A stretch of DNA of 64,000 nucleotides from Anastrepha obliqua. Its lineage: Eukaryota; Arthropoda; Insecta; Diptera; Tephritidae. Below, piece after piece: positions 61,935 to 64,000 of the stretch. The notes under the pieces were generated by a model. The model did no database searches, was not told the DNA's origin, and worked only from the letters and a program-made list of their open reading frames with translations. The DNA is taken from assembly GCF_027943255.1 (NCBI RefSeq), contig NC_072894.1:54997601-55061600 (forward strand), in the 5' to 3' direction. The translations under genes were made by a program, and so were the position numbers. How positions within the stretch are numbered: position 1 is the stretch's first letter; the number at the start of each line of letters is the position of its first letter.

Positions 61935-63266
61935 ATGGAAGAACAGGCTCACATTGCATCCGTCAGCGTGGCCGAAGAACTGGCCAGAAAGGATCAACAA
62001 TTAGAACGCTTACGCCAAGCATACTTAGACCTACAACAACAAACGCACCAGTTACAGCAACAACAGCAAAACCTGGAACAACACCATATACAAGACAACA
62101 GTAGAAGAGACAACATTTTGAAAACAATAAATCACTTGCCAACTTTTACCGGTACAGGAGAAGTAACGGTAAACAGTTTCTTCAGCAGTATTGAGTACTT
62201 GCTATCAACTATACAAGATGAAAATATTAAGAAGGAAGCCACAAGAACAATATTTTACAAAATAATCCAGGGGCAGGCGAAAGATACCATCATAAACATT
62301 CCCAACCCGGACAACTGGCAACAGATCAAGGAGACGTTAAAACTGAGGTATAGGCCAAGCGTAGAACCACATCAACTATACAGAATGATAGCAAATTTAA
62401 AGGTGAATTCGGTGAGTGAGTTAGTAATTGAAGTACAAAACATTAAATATAAGTCAGATGAACTAACGGTATATTATCACAATGATCATTATATTGATTT
62501 GTCGAATATAGATAGTTTACTTGTAAATACAATTAAAGAAATGACACAAGGGACTCTATTAGATAAAATCTACGAAGAACGAAACATTAATGATATATTA
62601 AAAATATTGACCAAAAGGAGATTAGAAAATACATGTATTAGGCCAGAATACAGGAAATTTAAGACTAATGACGACAGGATATTTAGGCAAAATCGACCTC
62701 AAAACAAGAATACATTTAACAACCAGTATAACAATAACAACCAGGGACACTATCAACAAAATTATGTAGGACAAAGTTATTTTAGACAGAATACTGAACA
62801 GGCACGAAATAATAATAATAATAATAATGATAATTATAATAATTCAGGACGATTTAGAATTCAAAATAGTGGGGATAATAACCCATCAGGCGACTTCCAG
62901 CGTTTCGGGCAGGTAGGACACCCTAGGCCAAATTTCAACCAAAATAGATGGAATCAACCTACGCAAAACCTAAACGAACCCATGGACGTTGATAATATAG
63001 AACGTTATGGTATACACAATATCCAGAGGGTCGGGCAGGTAGGACACCGTAGGCTATGTTTCAGCCAAAATCGCTTGGAACAACCTAGGCAAAACCTAAA
63101 CGCACCCATGGAATCCAGAAATGATGTACAAAACTATAAGTTAAATAAAGTAATAGACAATTCTGAAATAAAAGAATGTAAATGCGACGAAGGTCAATTT
63201 AAACAAACCCCAAATAATCAAAACCATTTTTTTTGGGAACAACCTCAGACTACTTACCCCACGTAA
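61935..63266 (+). CDS. gag: gag of 17.6-like copy 2
   Basis: 443 residues from the ATG at 61935 (MEEQAHIASVSVAEELARK), the start shared with copy 1; the frame is open from 61872. Coiled coil with Gln runs, capsid-like domain (TINHLPTFTGTGEVTVNSFF), Asn-rich tail with the duplicated GQVGH-RP unit and EPMDVD. Very similar to copy 1, with a short insertion (TFNNQYNNN) in the tail. Intact. Confidence 0.9.
   Translation: MEEQAHIASVSVAEELARKDQQLERLRQAYLDLQQQTHQLQQQQQNLEQHHIQDNSRRDNILKTINHLPTFTGTGEVTVNSFFSSIEYLLSTIQDENIKKEATRTIFYKIIQGQAKDTIINIPNPDNWQQIKETLKLRYRPSVEPHQLYRMIANLKVNSVSELVIEVQNIKYKSDELTVYYHNDHYIDLSNIDSLLVNTIKEMTQGTLLDKIYEERNINDILKILTKRRLENTCIRPEYRKFKTNDDRIFRQNRPQNKNTFNNQYNNNNQGHYQQNYVGQSYFRQNTEQARNNNNNNNDNYNNSGRFRIQNSGDNNPSGDFQRFGQVGHPRPNFNQNRWNQPTQNLNEPMDVDNIERYGIHNIQRVGQVGHRRLCFSQNRLEQPRQNLNAPMESRNDVQNYKLNKVIDNSEIKECKCDEGQFKQTPNNQNHFFWEQPQTTYPT
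63227..63233 (+). promoter_or_regulatory. probable -1 frameshift site, gag to protease
   Basis: CAT TTT TTT TGG in gag frame: heptamer T TTT TTT. A -1 step gives TTG GGA ACA ACC, open into the protease frame. Confidence 0.68.
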
Positions 63267-64000
63267 AGTTAACAATTAATAATAAAGAATATAATGCATT
63301 AATAGATACCGGTGCAAACATAAGTTTAATAGACAATGATATGAAAGAATTTAAGAAAATATTACTTACAAAACCAATTGAAATCAGTACAATAAATGGA
63401 AAGAATATAATAAGATATGAAGTGCAAACAGACGCACCTAAAGAATTTAACGTAAATGAAAATGCGAAAATCAGGTGGAAAGCGACAAAATTGAAAGGAC
63501 GAAAATACAAATTTGTCATAGGCATTGATTTAATGAACTGCTTTAAAACAATAATAAATCTAGAGGATGGTCATATCCTTCAATAATAGAATAACAAATT
63601 TTACAGTAAACCCATATAAAAACATCCAAGTTTACACACTGGAAGGATCAGACTTTGACTGGGACAGAATTCAATTGAACCATTTGAATACAGAAGAATA
63701 TAGAGAAGTGAAGGACATATCGAATAGATTCAAGAAATTATTTTTTAAGGAAGGCGACAAGCTGACCAGTACAATGGAAATTAAACACGAAATCAGAACA
63801 ACAACAGAAGCACAGATAAACGCTAAACTATATCGGTATCCACCACAACACGAAGTAGAGGCTAGACGACAAATTAAAGAAATGGAGGAGCAGGGAATAA
63901 TTAGGAAAAGCTGCTCTCGATATGCGAGCCCATTAATAGTTGTACCAAAGAAGTTAGATAATTCAGGAGAAAAAAAGTGCAGGATAGTAGTGGATATTGG
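63233..64000 (+). pseudogene. pol: pol of 17.6-like copy 2 (protease and RT start), frameshifted
   Basis: Protease is intact: KEYNALIDTGANISLIDND near 63285-63340, FVIGIDLMNCFKTI near the end. After LEDGHI a 2-base deletion relative to copy 1 (near 63569) shifts the frame; the RT region then reads on in another frame (KLYRYPPQHEVEARR, SRYASPLIVVPKKL) to the window end, before the catalytic box. Confidence 0.87.

Larger units (their letters stand above)
60886..64000 (+). mobile_element. 17.6/297-like errantivirus, copy 2 (5' part)
   Basis: Same family as 13275-20295: LTR, primer site, tandem leader units, gag, slip site, protease and start of RT, then the window ends. Inserted in the Jockey relic after CGTG (60882-60885), the presumed target duplication. 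Gag is very similar to copy 1; the LTR is more diverged. One clear lesion, a 2-base deletion after the protease. Confidence 0.87.

Overview
This window is eukaryotic, A+T-rich and almost entirely transposable-element sequence. The element set (errantiviruses of the 17.6/297 and gypsy type, DINE-1-like Helentrons, rosa and mariner elements, Jockey and I-type non-LTR relics, Transib) points to a higher dipteran. A tRNA-headed SINE resembles, from memory, one common in tephritid fruit flies, so a tephritid is my best guess, unproven. Only two short stretches look like host gene exons, both on the + strand: 20411-20617 (gene not recognised) and 35690-35820 (looks like part of the SCYL2 pseudokinase). 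If the second call is right, the following ~28 kb holds no further exon that I can see, so this would be a very large, transposon-filled intron or the edge of a broken locus.

Layout. 1-3640: a Ty3/gypsy errantivirus-like element on the - strand, cut by the window edge. 4160-6200: decayed mariner, Tc1 and non-LTR pieces. 6638-12127: a CsRn1-type Ty3/gypsy element (tRNA-Trp primer site, 5-bp target duplication GGAGA) with a Helentron inside its 3' LTR. 13275-20295: a 17.6-like errantivirus with nearly identical LTRs but a broken pol, target duplication CGCG. 20300-20830: host exon. 20953-23392: a Tigger-like deletion derivative next to a second Helentron, which itself carries a MITE with an 8-bp duplication. 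24080-31440: mariner, SINE, Helitron, rosa, RNase H and mariner-like relics. 33325-35184: a rosa element interrupted by a non-LTR element. 35690: SCYL2-like exon. 37282-38757: a Helitron 3' half. 39080-46294: a young endogenous retrovirus with long gag, pol and env frames (LTRs differ at one of 315 positions, duplication TGTA). 46466-47190: rosa. 47545-50306: a Transib element (RAG1-related transposase, CAC termini, duplication TGCTG). 50690-51480: mariner. 52515-54040: a foldback element with ~590-bp arms. 55190-60885: rosa, I-type and Jockey relics and a rosa MITE. 60886-64000: the 5' part of a second 17.6-like errantivirus, inserted in a Jockey relic.

How the parts relate. The elements are layered, so their order can be read: Helentron inside an LTR, MITE inside Helentron, non-LTR inside rosa, LTR element inside Jockey. 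The two 17.6-like copies share a leader with tandem hairpin-like units, the same primer site and a poly-T slip site between gag and protease. The youngest insertions are the endogenous retrovirus at 39080-46294 and the 17.6-like copy at 13275-20295; the latter has near-identical LTRs around an inactivated pol, which implies copying in trans. All statements come from reading the sequence; no alignment or database search was run.
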